A stretch of 64,000 nucleotides of DNA from contig NC_039507.1 of the NCBI RefSeq assembly GCF_003672135.1, forward strand, positions 11,284,290 through 11,348,289, in the 5' to 3' direction. Of the stretch, positions 34,533 to 46,305 are shown piece by piece. The stretch comes from Ooceraea biroi (lineage: Eukaryota > Arthropoda > Insecta > Hymenoptera > Formicidae). The translations under genes and the position numbers were made by a program. The notes below the pieces were generated by a model. The model was not told the DNA's origin. It saw only the letters and a program-made list of their open reading frames with translations, and ran no database searches. The number at the start of each line of letters is the position of its first letter. Positions within the stretch are counted from its first letter, which is position 1.

Positions 34533-34620
34533 ATGGCGGACCAATCAACAAGCAGGACCGCGTGGCCAGACTCTTATTATAGGGTCACTAGTATGCGTCA
34601 ACCATCAGGAAACACGTAAA
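34533..34620 (+). pseudogene. R1-like ORF1 start, plus-strand fragment
   Basis: The frame reads MADQSTSRTAWPDSYYRVTS and ends within 30 codons. The TAWPDSYYRVT core equals the start of the ORF1 fragment at 33,307 on the other strand, and about 65 bases around it are an inverted repeat of 33,250-33,320. Only the 5' tip of this copy remains. Confidence 0.6.
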
Positions 34621-34994
34621 AACCACTCCAAAAGGCGAAACAGCCAAAAACCAAAAAGTAACTAAGCCTAGGGGAAATTCCCTAGGCCCATTTAAAATAA
34701 GCGCGACCAAAAACCGATCAATACTACTTGAACGATTCGAAATCTAACTACTGGTCCTCGAAAAAAACTCAAAAACCAAAACCCGCCAAAATCCAGAAGT
34801 CATTAGACTTTGGACAAATTCTCCCAACCGAGGAGAATACACAACTACCTTAACAACCCGAAAAATATAAACGAAAAACCTTAAAAATGCAAATACACTA
34901 ATCCAGGAAGAATTCCCCAGAACGAAATACAATTTTGTCCAAAATTTAGATAAACGCAACACTACGAACAAACCGAAAATACAAACACTTCAAA
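34621..34994. other. AT-rich spacer; no gene seen
   Basis: A-rich on the plus strand (AAAAACC-type words), without a supported ORF. Confidence 0.4.
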
Positions 34995-35636
34995 ACGTCA
35001 AGTCCTACCTTACAATGGCAGCTAACCTGCTTCGCGCCGAAAATCTGCCGCCAAGAGAAAACGAAGTCCCACACGCCTCGCACAGGCAAAAAGGCCACAG
35101 CACAAACATCGCACACAATATCCGCACTCCCGAAAAGCCGAACAACGCGAGCAAATGTCCTAGGAAGCGACAAAAGCGTCCGAAATGTATGAGGTGGCCG
35201 GAGACCACGACCCGTCACCGGCACAACACCAAGTCCAACTGAGGTTTTCCGGAATGTCTGGCGGGCACCAGAGTGTCCCGGATTCCTCGGAATAGCCGCA
35301 AAAACACGTCGCGCACGCGAAAAACCCGAAAAAGCAACCGCGAACGCGGTAATAAACTCGCGATGTCGAGCGGGCTAACCCTAAAATGATCGGCATGTTA
35401 CTTCGACACAAAAATCAACGAAAACTCAGAATTGCGGCAAAACTCGACGAGAATCGGAAAGCGCGTACTGGAATACACTAAACCAGCGTAAAGCGAACAC
35501 CGAAAACCAGAATTGAAAGGCCGGATAAAGCAGCGAGTGCGGAGCGTACTGAAGACGCGTCCGCTCGGCTCGAGGCATCCGTCCAGACCCCCCCTCACTG
35601 AAACCTACCTAACCCAACCTAACCTAACCTTGGTTA
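34995..35636. repeat. Dispersed GC-moderate repeat, copy 2
   Basis: It is colinear with 21,790-22,430: CCTACCTTACAATGGC, GGAATGTCTGGCGGGCACCA, CACGTCGCGCACGCGAAAAA and a terminus of repeated AACCTAACC. The final 35 bases contain two perfect CCTAA units, the insect telomere repeat on this strand, but too few to call telomeric. Confidence 0.5.
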
Positions 35637-35897
35637 GGTTATATTTTCTGAAATTGGAGCCCCGGACATATACGCTCGGTTTTTAGCCCGCTTCGCGAGA
35701 GGGTGGGGAGGGAGGGGCTTCGCCCCTCCCCCCGCCGGCATCCGTGCCGTGTACCAAGTGATCAAAATCTGTGTGAAATTTGTTACACTGGTTCTGGCGG
35801 GGGGGGGGGGGGCGAAGCCCCCTGCCCCCCGCCCTTCGGCGAAGCGGGCTGAAACCGAGCGTATGTGTCCGGTGCTCCAGTTTCGGAAAATATAACC
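35637..35897. repeat. Fold-back MITE-like element with a G-run
   Basis: Inverted ends GGTTATATTTTCTGAAAT (start) and ATATAACC (end) enclose arms of about 110 bases including GGACATATACGCTCGGTTT and the GCCCGCTTCGC stem. The centre is GC-rich, with an uninterrupted G-run of about 16 at 35,797-35,812. No coding potential. Confidence 0.7.
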
Positions 35898-36084
35898 TTT
35901 TGCTTGTCGTGGACGGCTGAAAATTCGTGCAAAATCATTAAACTTCTTTTAGTAATACTTTTTAGTAAACAACAACCAACGGCTGAAACCTTTTGAAGGT
36001 CACTCAGGAGGGTAACCTCTATAATATATGTCAAGAACAAGGTGATAGGAGGTGGGTTCGCTACTCGGTAGATTTACCAAAATA

Positions 36085-36235
36085 ATGAATATCACCAACT
36101 CAGAACTGCTCGGAAAAAGAAAAAATTTCTAACGGCTAGAACTTTTTCATTTCTGAGTTTACGGTATTTTCAATAGCAGAGAACTCTAGGCAATATAAAA
36201 AATAATGTTATCAACAACTCAGAACTGCTCGAAAA
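36085..36235. repeat. Copy of the 120-bp repeat from 21.3 kb
   Basis: GAACTTTTTCATTTCTGAGT, GGTATTTTCAATAGCAGAGA and AACTCAGAACTGCTCG words match the tandem array at 21,240-21,660. Confidence 0.7.
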
Positions 36236-36530
36236 GAATTGCATAAACGTCGAGCGCTACCGTATAGCTTATCCGGAATTTCATGCCAAATTCATGTCAA
36301 ACAAACTTTTGATTAAAATATCTCAGGAACTAAAGCCTTATTTAAAAATCTAACGGCACTTTAAAAATATAATATAAATGCAAGCTTTCGATTGTAACCA
36401 ATTTGAATAAGATTGGTGCAGTCTATCCTGAGATATTGTAACTGAATGTTAGAATTGTGACGTTTCGTTTTCCTCCTTTTCCGAAACCAGTTTCAGACTC
36501 ACGTATGTATGCTTGCACATACACATGCAA
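36236..36530. repeat. Dispersed 300-bp repeat, copy 1
   Basis: It matches 59,018-59,300 in the same orientation: ATTGCATAAACGTCGAGCGC, GATTAAAATATYTCAGGAAC and CAGACTCACGTA words in order. No coding potential; family unknown. Confidence 0.75.
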
Positions 36531-37059
36531 AGCGATTTTGTCACTCACGGTGCGTTCACAGATGCACGATTTAATTTATTATGAATTAAAACTGATTTTA
36601 ATACATGGAAAATATTTTATTTTACGATTAAGATATAAATCGCAAAAACTATTATATAAAAATTTAAAATTACTTGTTTTAAATGAAATCATCGTGATAG
36701 CGTCGCAATGATAAGGAAATAATTCTTCTAATTTTGAAATATAAATTATGACAATTTAAGATATAAGTTGGAACATTTTATACTCATAGAATGAAACCGA
36801 GAAAAAAAGAGAGAGGGAGAGAGAGAAAATTTTAAATTGTCACAATTTATATTTGACAATTAGCAGTATTCAAAAGATTTGCACGATTAGATAAATCTTT
36901 ATTATCCAACATTTTTATGTTTGATGAGATCTCACAACAGAAATAAAATGACATATTATTGTGGCAATACAAAAATACATAAAAACATTTAAAATTAATG
37001 AAATGTAAAAAATTTTTCACAAAAAGTAATGAGATCCTTCTAAAACACTTTACAAAGGT
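36531..37059. other. AT-rich DNA with a GAGA run; no gene seen
   Basis: It includes a GAGAGGGAGAGAGAGA-type purine run at about 36,799-36,828 and two near-complementary ACAATTT...AAATTGT stretches around it. No gene is supported. Confidence 0.4.
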
Positions 37060-37193
37060 AAAAAAATACACCAAGTACATAAAAAAGCAAAACTAAATAT
37101 GATGAAATCCATAGTTAACTAGCCAAGTACCTAGAAGCAATTCAGTTTGAGGATTTGTAATTTGAAATAATACTTTGGCGTGCCCGGGTCGCA
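37060..37193 (+). mobile_element. Helitron-family 3' tail, copy at 37 kb
   Basis: This stretch matches the tail of the minus-strand Helitron fragment (56,905-57,070) across CATAGTTAACTAGCCAAGTA, CAATTCAGTTTGAGGATTTG and TTGGCGTGCCCGGGTCGCA. Its last base, A37,193, is followed at once by a TC-starting hairpin module, giving a tail-to-head junction of two element ends. Confidence 0.6.
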
Positions 37194-37225
37194 TCAAGAG
37201 ACACGGTAGTGTCTCGCGCCAAGTA
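37194..37225 (+). repeat. Hairpin terminal module, copy 1
   Basis: TCAAGAGACACGGTAGTGTC continuing TCGCGCCAAGT. GAGACAC pairs with GTGTCTC around a 4-base loop. It follows an A, matching the A|TC insertion rule for Helitron 5' ends. Confidence 0.65.
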
Positions 37226-37528
37226 TACGCACAGCGAGACCGCACCGTGACTCTTTTACGCGAAGCGACGCTTTCCCAGACATTCAGATTATTAGATCTC
37301 AATAACCGCTGAACGGATGAACTTCTAAGTAGGCTCAATGGATAGCTTGGGGTCGAATTATATAATAAAAGTTTTTTTATTTTTCTTGTACGTACCCTAC
37401 GAGCGGAGATATGGCGATGCAAAGTCTGAAAAAGTCTGAAATTGGAAAATTTCATTTAAGAAACGTCGTCATCGTCGTCAAATGTACAGTCCGTTCTTTT
37501 TCGTCGAGATGGCAGCAGCTCCGTTTAT

Positions 37529-37642
37529 ACCGACCGGCGGGGATGCTGTTGGTATATCCGTGTGACTCACACATAACGATCATATGTAGAGGCTCTATGT
37601 GTAAGTCACACGGATATACGGACAGCATCTCCGCCGGTCGGT
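37529..37642. repeat. 114-bp perfect-looking hairpin element
   Basis: ACCGACCGGCGGGGATGCTG at the left pairs with CAGCATCTCCGCCGGTCGGT at the right, with the pairing extending through the GTGTGACT/AGTCACAC stem to a loop around 37,580. No counterpart lies in the right arm, so this inserted after the palindrome formed or was lost there. Confidence 0.75.
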
Positions 37643-38600
37643 GTACGACAAGTGTACGACGCGATGTAGTGCAAGAAAAAAGATATATTTGCGAGAGAAC
37701 GAGTGAGTGAGTGAGCGAGAGAGCGAGTGAGTGAGAGGGCGAGATAGAGAGAAAGAGAGAGTGAAAATGAGTAAATAAAGGAAGACCCGGGGCGGGCAAT
37801 CCGACCGCAGGCGAGGAAGTGAAGTGAGTGTTATTGTTTCGTCGTTAAATAACCTATCCATTGAGTGAGATTGAATACAATGTAAGTAACCTATGTAAGT
37901 AAGCACTTTATTCTGATTATTATTAGTATTATTTAATAATGTTAGAGAAGTAATATAATTAAAATTAATAAATTTACTCGAGTTCTCTTTGATCAATCGC
38001 ACTTTCCGTTATAGACACCAATTTCATGCACATTTCTGTGTCTCGTAGGCGATCAGAGTAGCTTTCCTGGGATTAGAGAACTTCCACAATTATCCTCAGG
38101 CAATCGCCGAAATTGAAAACCTGCTTCTCGGTGAACTAGCGGAGACGATAACGTCGATCGATCGACATTAACCAAGTTTTATTTGAAAAGATCATCGATA
38201 GATTTAATGATACATCCGCGATGCAAGTAATTCTCTAATTTAAATACATATCTCTGGAAAAATTATTTTAGACATTCTAATTTTCTATATACGGTTTTGT
38301 ACTTTTGCAGCCAGGACAATTGGTCGAAATGTGTCTCGCACATAGACGAGCAAAAACATTACCAGAACCGTTTCTAGTTTCGCGAGAGATTATTGTAGAG
38401 AAATAATCTGTCGCACAAAGAAGTTCACTGAATACTTTACGAAATCCTTTCACGGAGGGGAAAATGCTTCGAGTGCGCTCCCAGAATAGCGTGTAGTAAG
38501 TTGAAGAATAAAATCAGTCGAGCATCCGACTTTAGTCTCGCGATATTATTTGACAGATCGTGAATGGTGAGTCGTTTGAATAAATCTATTTTGTTTTCAG

Positions 38601-39714
38601 TGAGCAGGAGGCGAAATTTGTACAGGATCGTATAACAGGCGTGGAGAAGCACTTCGCTGAACTATGCACGATATTTGCAGCGTTTACCAGGAAAACGGCC
38701 AGGTGATGACCGGCTAACTCTATCGATTATTTTTCCTCAGCGATACACACGGACCCTTCACTCGCTATCGCTTCGACGTAAAACCTCATTTCCATTTATT
38801 ATTCACCAGCAATATTATTTTCAGACTGCGCGATAAAAGTGACGAGCTTGCAAAAGTAATACAGGTCTATGGTGATTCGGAAACTATAAATCGATCCATG
38901 AGTACTGGATTGGCGAACTTTTCCGCAACGTTATCAGTCGTCGGTGATTATAGGTAAAAACGATTCTTCAAATGCAGAAGTACAAAGATTGGACGCGAAA
39001 GTAATTGCGCCTCTTTCACAGTACGTAATGATTTGCAAGCATGCACGCGATGATGTAAAAAATACCTTCGCAGCACGCGACAGAGAATTCACAGGACGAA
39101 GGCAATTGGACAAAGTTCGAGAAAGAAATCCTAGGAATCGTCAAATGGTAGTATCCTTACAATTAAAACCTCATTGTACAAGCATCACTTAATTTCAATC
39201 GTGATTTCATTAATTCCATGGCTTTCGTAATTGTAAATCGAAAGATCATTTAGACGATAAATAAAATCGCGCAATAAATATATTGATGAAATCATTTCAA
39301 ACTAATATAACTATGTTACTCAAGTATCTCTTGTTACAAATCTTTATCTAAAAAGGAATATTTATTATTAGTCACACGCCGAGTCTGAAGTGATGAAAGC
39401 ATCCGTTGAGGTGTCCCGAGTGGTCAAGGGATTGGAGGAGCAGATCAACTCGTTCGAGCGACGAAAGCTGCACGATTTGCAATCTGTACTATTGGATTTT
39501 GTCATCATCGAACTGAGGTTTCACACAAAGGCTCTTGAACTTCTGACCAAAGCGTACCAAGATATCGTATCTATCGACGAGATTAAAGATCTCGAGAACA
39601 ATTTTTTAAAATCTAAATTTCTTCAAATCGTGTGATCATTTTCATATTTCATATAAAATGAAAAAAAGCTTGGAACTTTATAAAGAGTTTATTTCAATCA
39701 ATATTAAGAGATAT

Positions 39715-39748
<34 letters not shown>

Positions 39749-40315
39749 GTATAAGTGTAGTTGATTTAACATGCTTTTAACGTGCAGGACTTTCAAATTG
39801 CTAGAGGAGAAATGAATGCGGTAAACTTGCTTGGAATTAATATTGCGCGATAATTTTACATTTCAATATTATATATTATTAATTATAAACGGCGTAATAA
39901 CGTATCGATAATAGTGTTTAACCAAATCACGCGATTATGTACAGGAATTTAGAGAAACAATGCGCGCCCCTGACTCCGTCACAAGGCTGGACACAGTAAA
40001 CAGAACGTCGTTTCGACACGCTTATTCCTTAATGAACTTAGCTAACCGATTCTGCAACACTGCAGAAATTGGCTAATCGAGAAGCCGAGTCTGCTGTAAG
40101 CTCAACAATCAATAATTCATTCATTTAACGTGTGAGTCGTTCTACTATTCCATTCTTGAATCTTTAACGATGACTGCTTCCAGGATTCCGTACAAACCGG
40201 ATTCACAAATTCATCCGAGTCGGTCCAAGTCGAGGAATACGCGGACAGCACGGAGGAAACGGAATCAGAATCGATTCGAGAGAAGCCTGTGAGAACTAGG
40301 CATAAGTCTATGTAA
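38601..40315 (+). pseudogene. Fam92: FAM92/CIBAR BAR-domain gene, left-arm copy
   Basis: FAM92/CIBAR proteins carry a BAR domain that binds curved membranes and work with Chibby at cilium bases. Exons in order: 38,601-38,702 (FVQDRITGVEKHFAELCTIF), 38,825-38,953 (LRDKSDELAKVIQVYGDSET), about 38,974-39,147 (AEVQRLDAKVIAPLSQYV, RERNPRNRQM), 39,372-39,635 (SFERRKLHDLQSVLLDFVII, KALELLTKAYQDI), 39,955-40,080 (EFRETMRAPDSVTRLDTV) and 40,184-40,315 (Ser/Glu-rich C-terminus). Exon 1 with the ATG is absent. Frame is lost between the second and third exons, the donor after DLE reads AACAAT rather than GT, and the EFRET exon meets a stop. Identification rests on recognised family motifs. Confidence 0.7.
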
Positions 40316-41310
40316 CCTCAGGTCTTTTAATCGTGCCCCCCTATTTTTCCAGAAAAAAGAATACTCTGGATATAAAGTAAAGCAGCGCTTCGTTCTCAGG
40401 CCTATCCCACCAATCCCTACATGTCAGAAGTCCTTCATATCGTCCATAATATTATCGCATACTTTCGAAAATGAATTGAACGAAGTAAATTTTATTTACA
40501 CACTTTACTTTTGAAAAATACTCGATTTGTACTTTAGATAGATATAAATGTCTATGAATAGTTGTTTAAGATGGAACAAAAATTCAATATAACAGTTTTA
40601 ATAAAAGAAGAGGATCCTGAATCATCTTTACGCCAAGAATTATAATGTCTAATAATCAATATATGTATGAGTTACGTTATATTAAAGTTGTGTTATTTAA
40701 TGTAATCCTCATTCACTTTCTGATAGCTCAGTCAATCGTAATAAAGATCATTCAAAGCAATAGAAAAAGTATAGTTTTATAGAAACGTGTAAGTTTTTTT
40801 ATAATATAACAAAAGGATATCTCATGCATGCTTATCATTCCTCTACATGATTGTATGGCTATTCCAGATACTTTGGATGAGTGGTCACTTGTTAGATTAA
40901 TATATTGAAGATATGGCACATTAATAGTACGATTATTACTGAGTAATATTACTAATAAGTAAATGCAGCTTTCACAGTTATATAAGATATATATACAATA
41001 TGTATAATGCTGAAACAAATGTAAGTATTATGTTTGTTATCTGTATATAAATAAAATAGTTACATTAACAATGTTCGTTATCACGACGTGATCGACTTGA
41101 ACACAGGAGCATCGATAATCGTTTTGTTAGAAGATAATAGGATGAAGAGATTACGATTACTGCAACGTAAAAAAAAGAGAAAGAAAATTAATAGAACTTT
41201 TCAAAATAGAAAAACGCGCTCATGCACTATTAGGCTTTTTTCACCAGGAATGGCGATAGGCTATTAATAAAAATAAAAATATATAATATTGGTGCGAAAC
41301 ACTACCATAT

Positions 41311-42084
41311 ACTACCATAGGTACGGTCAAAGTCACGCTGCGAAGCGCTTCTAGACACTTTTTATCCTTTTCTTGAATAACTTTCCATATATCATATATT
41401 AAATATATATGTATATCTTATATATATTAAATAGATATATTGAAAAATATTCTTAATAAATTTTATATTATTATTATTTATTATTTAGCTTTAACAATAT
41501 ATAGTATATATACATAAAAATATATTAGTATGTATACATACTATGTTTACGCTGGCGATGCTTATGTTATTAGCACGTTCTTATAATTTTGATCGATAAG
41601 TTCTTAATGTTATTAAAATACAAACAATAACTTAATTTTTAATTTTTGCAAAAATATGAACTCGTCAGATTAAAAATGGCATTTTTTAAAAACAATGGTT
41701 AATTTTTGTTCATAACTGCAAATGATTCTTTGATAGTCAATACATTATTTATTAAACTAGATTTCGAAAACACCTTAATTTTATATTTTAGGTTTTGAAT
41801 TTGTAAAAATTCGCCTGTGTGCGCCGCGCTGCCTCCGTCCACATCACAGTCGTGCCATCTGTCGTTACCGACCGTTACTCATAACCGAAGGAAGGCATTT
41901 ATGCCGTTGCTTGTACATTTACGACGCGCCCGCCACGTCCGTTTGTGGCGCATTTTCACATATTGCATCCTAATGAACCAATAGCGCACGGGCACCGCAG
42001 ATGTGGGGGGCGCGGCGGGCGCGTTATTAATATTAAATACTTTATACAAAACCCAAAACCCACAAATACATATATTATATTCTA
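41311..42084. other. Unpaired centre of the 9.4-kb palindrome
   Basis: AT-rich on the left and GC-rich at about 41,810-42,030, where CCAATAGCGCACGGGCACCG and GC-box-like GGGGGGCGCGGCGGGCGCG occur. This could be a promoter segment, but no gene start is linked to it. No ORF is supported. Confidence 0.4.
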
Positions 42085-42114
42085 TCAAGAGACACGGCAG
42101 TGTCTCGCACCAAT
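42085..42114 (+). repeat. Hairpin terminal module, copy 2
   Basis: TCAAGAGACACGGCAGTGTC continuing TCGCACCAAT, preceded by A. It marks the inner end of the right arm. Confidence 0.7.
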
Positions 42115-43083
42115 ATTATATATTTTTATTATTAATACCCTATCGCCTTTCCTGGTGAAGAAAGCCTAATAGTGCATGAGCGCGTTTTTCTATTTTGAGA
42201 AGTTCTATTAATTGTCTTTCTCTTTTTTTTACGTTGCAGTAATCGTAATCTCTTCATCCTATTATCTTCTAACAAAACGATTATCGATGCTCCTGTGTTC
42301 AAGTCGATCACGTCGTGATAACGAACATTGTTAATGTAACTATTTTATTTATATACAGATAACAAACATAATACTTACATTTGTTTCAGCATTATACATA
42401 TTGTATATATATCTTATATAACTGTGAAAGCTGCATTTACTTATTAGTAATATTACTCAGTAATAATCGTACTATTAATGTGCCATATCTTCAATATATT
42501 AATCTAACAAGTGACCACTCATCCAAAGTATCTGGAATAGCCATACAATCATGTAGAGGAATGATAAGCATGCATGAGATATCCTTTTGTTATATTATAA
42601 AAAAACTTACACGTTTCTATAAAACTATACTTTTTATATTGCTTTGAATGATCTTTATTACGATTGACTGAGCTATCAGAAAGTGAATGAGGATTACATT
42701 AAATAACACAACTTTAATATAACGTAACTCATACATATATTGATTATTAGACATTATAATTCTTGGCGTAAAGATGATTCAGGATCCTCTTCTTTTATTA
42801 AAACTGTTATATTGAATTTTTGTTCCATCTTAAACAACTATTCATAGACATTTATATCTATCTAAAGTACAAATCGAGTATTTTTCAAAAGTGAAGTGTG
42901 TAAATAAAATTTACTTCGTTCAATTCATTTTCGAAAGTATGCGATAATATTATGGACGATATGAAGGACTTCTGACATGTAGGGATTGGTGGGATAGGCC
43001 TGAGAACGAAGTGCTGCTTTACTTTATATCCAGAGTATTCTTTTTTCTGGAAAAATAGGGGGGCACGATTAAAAGACCTGAGG

Positions 43084-44796
43084 TTACATAGACTTATGCC
43101 TAGTTCTCACAGGCTTCTCTCGAATCGATTCTGATTCCGTTTCCTCCGTGCTGTCCGCGTATTCCTCGACTTGGACCGACTCGGATGAATTTGTGAATCC
43201 GGTTTGTACGGAATCCTGGAAGCATTCATCGTTAAAGATTCAAGAATGGAATAGTAGAACGACTCACACGTTAAATGAATGAATTATTGATTGTTGAGCT
43301 TACAGCAGACTCGGCTTCTCGATTAGCCAATTTCTGCAGTGTTGCAGAATCGGTTAGCTAAGTTCATTAAGGAATAAGCGTGTCGAAACGACGTTCTGTT
43401 TACTGTGTCCAGCCTTGTGACGGAGTCAGGGGCGCGCATTGTTTCTCTAAATTCCTGTACATAATCGCGTGATTTGGTTAAACACTATTATCGATACGTT
43501 ATTACGCCGTTTATAATTAATAATATATAATATTGAAATGTAAAATTATCGCGCAATATTAATTCCAAGCAAGTTTACCGCATTCATTTCTCCTCTAGCA
43601 ATTTGAAAGTCCTGCACGTTAAAAGCATGTTAAATCAACTACACTTATACATTATATATATATATATATATATATATATTTAATATCTCTTAATATTGAT
43701 TGAAATAAACTCTTTATAAAGTTCCAAGCTTTTTTTCATTTTATATGAAATATGAAAATGATCACACGATTTGAAGAAATTTAGATTTTAAAAAATTGTT
43801 CTCGAGATCTTTAATCTCGTCGATAGATACGATATCTTGGTACGCTTTGGTCAGAAGTTCAAGAGCCTTTGTGTGAAACCTCAGTTCGATGATGACAAAA
43901 TCCAATAGTACAGATTGCAAATCGTGCAGCTTTCGTCGCTCGAACGAGTTGATCTGCTCCTCCAATCCCTTGACCACTCGGGACACCTCAACGGATGCTT
44001 TCATCACTTCAGACTCGGCGTGTGACTAATAATAAATATTCCTTTTTAGATAAAGATTTGTAACAAGAGATACTTGAGTAACATAGTTATATTAGTTTGA
44101 AATGATTTCATCAATATATTTATTGCGCGATTTTATTTATCGTCTAAATGATCTTTCGATTTACAATTACGAAAGCCATGGAATTAATGAAATCACGATT
44201 GAAATTAAGTGATGCTTGTACAATGAGGTTTTAATTGTAAGGATACTACCATTTGACGATTCCTAGGATTTCTTTCTCGAACTTTGTCCAATTGCCTTCG
44301 TCCTGTGAATTCTCTGTCGCGTGCTGCGAAGGTATTTTTTACATCATCGCGTGCATGCTTGCAAATCATTACGTACTGTGAAAGAGGCGCAATTACTTTC
44401 GCGTCCAATCTTTGTACTTCTGCATTTGAAGAATCGTTTTTACCTATAATCACCGACGACTGATAACGTTGCGGAAAAGTTCGCCAATCCAGTACTCATG
44501 GATCGATTTATAGTTTCCGAATCACCATAGACCTGTATTACTTTTGCAAGCTCGTCACTTTTATCGCGCAGTCTGAAAATAATATTGCTGGTGAATAATA
44601 AATGGAAATGAGGTTTTACGTCGAAGCGATAGCGAGTGAAGGGTCCGTGTGTATCGCTGAGGAAAAATAATCGATAGAGTTAGCCGGTCATCACCTGGCC
44701 GTTTTCCTGATAAACGCTGCAAATATCGTGCATAGTTCAGCGAAGTGCTTCTCCACGCCTGTTATACGATCCTGTACAAATTTCGCCTCCTGCTCA
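43084..44796 (-). pseudogene. Fam92: FAM92/CIBAR BAR-domain gene, right-arm copy
   Basis: This is the mirror image of the left-arm copy, with the same exons, frame break, altered donor and missing first exon. Coordinates follow 83,397 minus x in the central exons and 83,399 minus x beyond a TA microsatellite (39,720-39,745 against 43,654-43,679). Encoded segments are identical where compared (for example 43,762-44,007 against 39,390-39,635). Because both copies share the defects, the lesions predate the duplication or have been homogenised by gene conversion. The two copies are convergent, tail to tail. Confidence 0.7.
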
Positions 44797-45295
44797 CTGA
44801 AAACAAAATAGATTTATTCAAACGACTCACCATTCACGATCTGTCAAATAATATCGCGAGACTAAAGTCGGATGCTCGACTGATTTTATTCTTCAACTTA
44901 CTACACGCTATTCTGGGAGCGCACTCGAAGCATTTTCCCCTCCGTGAAAGGATTTCGTAAAGTATTCAGTGAACTTCTTTGTGCGACAGATTATTTCTCT
45001 ACAATAATCTCTCGCGAAACTAGAAACGGTTCTGGTAATGTTTTTGCTCGTCTATGTGCGAGACACATTTCGACCAATTGTCCTGGCTGCAAAAGTACAA
45101 AACCGTATATAGAAAATTAGAATGTCTAAATTATGTCAAGAATGTCAAAATGCAATTGTTGTCAGTAACGGAAAGTGCGATTGAATCAAAGAGAACTCGA
45201 GTAAACACGCGTGATTTACTTGGGCTGGTCAAACACTTTTATTTTACTTCTCTAATATTATTAAATAATACTAATAATAAGAATAAAATGTATAG

Positions 45296-46305
45296 CCGAG
45301 TAAGCAAACTGTCAGCAGTATGTCGACAGATTGGCAGCAGATTCAATCAGAATAATGCAACAGATCCGGTACCATCTGTGTCCGCATTAAGATTGTGTTC
45401 TGCCAGCAGATCCTGCTAACATGATCTGACAGCAGATTGGCGGCAGAAATAGAGCAAGATCTGCGCAGTTTAGTTGGCAGCAGATTTGGAGCAGAAATCG
45501 ATCAGGCTCTGCGAGAAAGTGCCGTAGTAGTACAAATTTATTGGAGCAATATTGGTTAAAAATATAAATCTAATTTTTTATGTGGGGTATGAATTAATTT
45601 CTTATATTGGTCCACTATTGTAAAGTAATCTGTTTTTTAATCAATACTTAATTTGATTAAATGGGCAAATTTAATGCCTTCAGATTGCTTGCGGCGTGTG
45701 TGGACGTTGTCCATGAGAACCTCTGTGCCGCAAGTGCAAACATTCTTAGAAAAATTAATATTATTATGTCAAGACGCGTATATTAACTTATATAACTGTC
45801 AGACTAAATCTTAACGTCGAGTAAGAACTCAACATGTTCACCACCTAGCGGTGCGGAGCGAAAACGCATATTCCTAGCCGTGTAAATTTGAATAGTGTCA
45901 AAAGCTGCAGATCCTGTTCAGTTTCTGCCGCCAACCTGGCGCCAGGTTATGTCGGCAGGCTCTGTTCGGTTTCTGTCGCCAATCTGCTGCCAACTACACT
46001 GCGCAGATCCTGCTCTATTTCTGCCGCCAGGTTATGTCGGCAGGCTCTGTTCAGTTTCTGCTGCCAATCTGCTGTCAGATCATGTTATAAGCAGGATCTG
46101 CTGGCAGAACACAAGCTTAATGCGGACACAGATGGTACCGGATCTGTTGCATTATTCTGCTTCATATCTGCTGCCAATCTGTCAGCATACTGCTGACAGT
46201 GTGCTTACTGGGTGGATTTTGTACCCAATCTGTGGCCTCTCTGCTCACATATTTTGTCGAACAGATTTTGCCAATGTCTGTTCTTCGCAGGTTTGGCTGA
46301 CTGGG
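45296..46305. mobile_element. CCCAG-family element, copy 3, inserted in the right arm
   Basis: It starts CCGAGTAAGCAAACTG and ends TTTGGCTGACTGGG at 46,305; an inner TTACTGGG at 46,205-46,212 suggests a nested or duplicated terminus. CAGCAGATTTGGAGC-type and TCTGCCGCC-type arrays face each other at the two ends. The interior shares the TTGCGGCACAGAGG hairpin with copy 2. The left palindrome arm lacks it (37,870-37,930 reads ...CATAGGTTACTTAC), giving an empty site: the element sits between ATAG and GTTAC, with AG possibly duplicated. Confidence 0.7.

Noticed and set aside
35605..35640. Telomeric repeat array
   Set aside because: Only two perfect CCTAA units are present, too few for a telomere or a TRAS/SART-type target.
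40752..42647. 88-codon ORFs at 40,752-41,018 and 42,381-42,647 as paired genes
   Set aside because: They are mirror copies within the palindrome, antisense to the FAM92 3' flank, with no recognisable motif.
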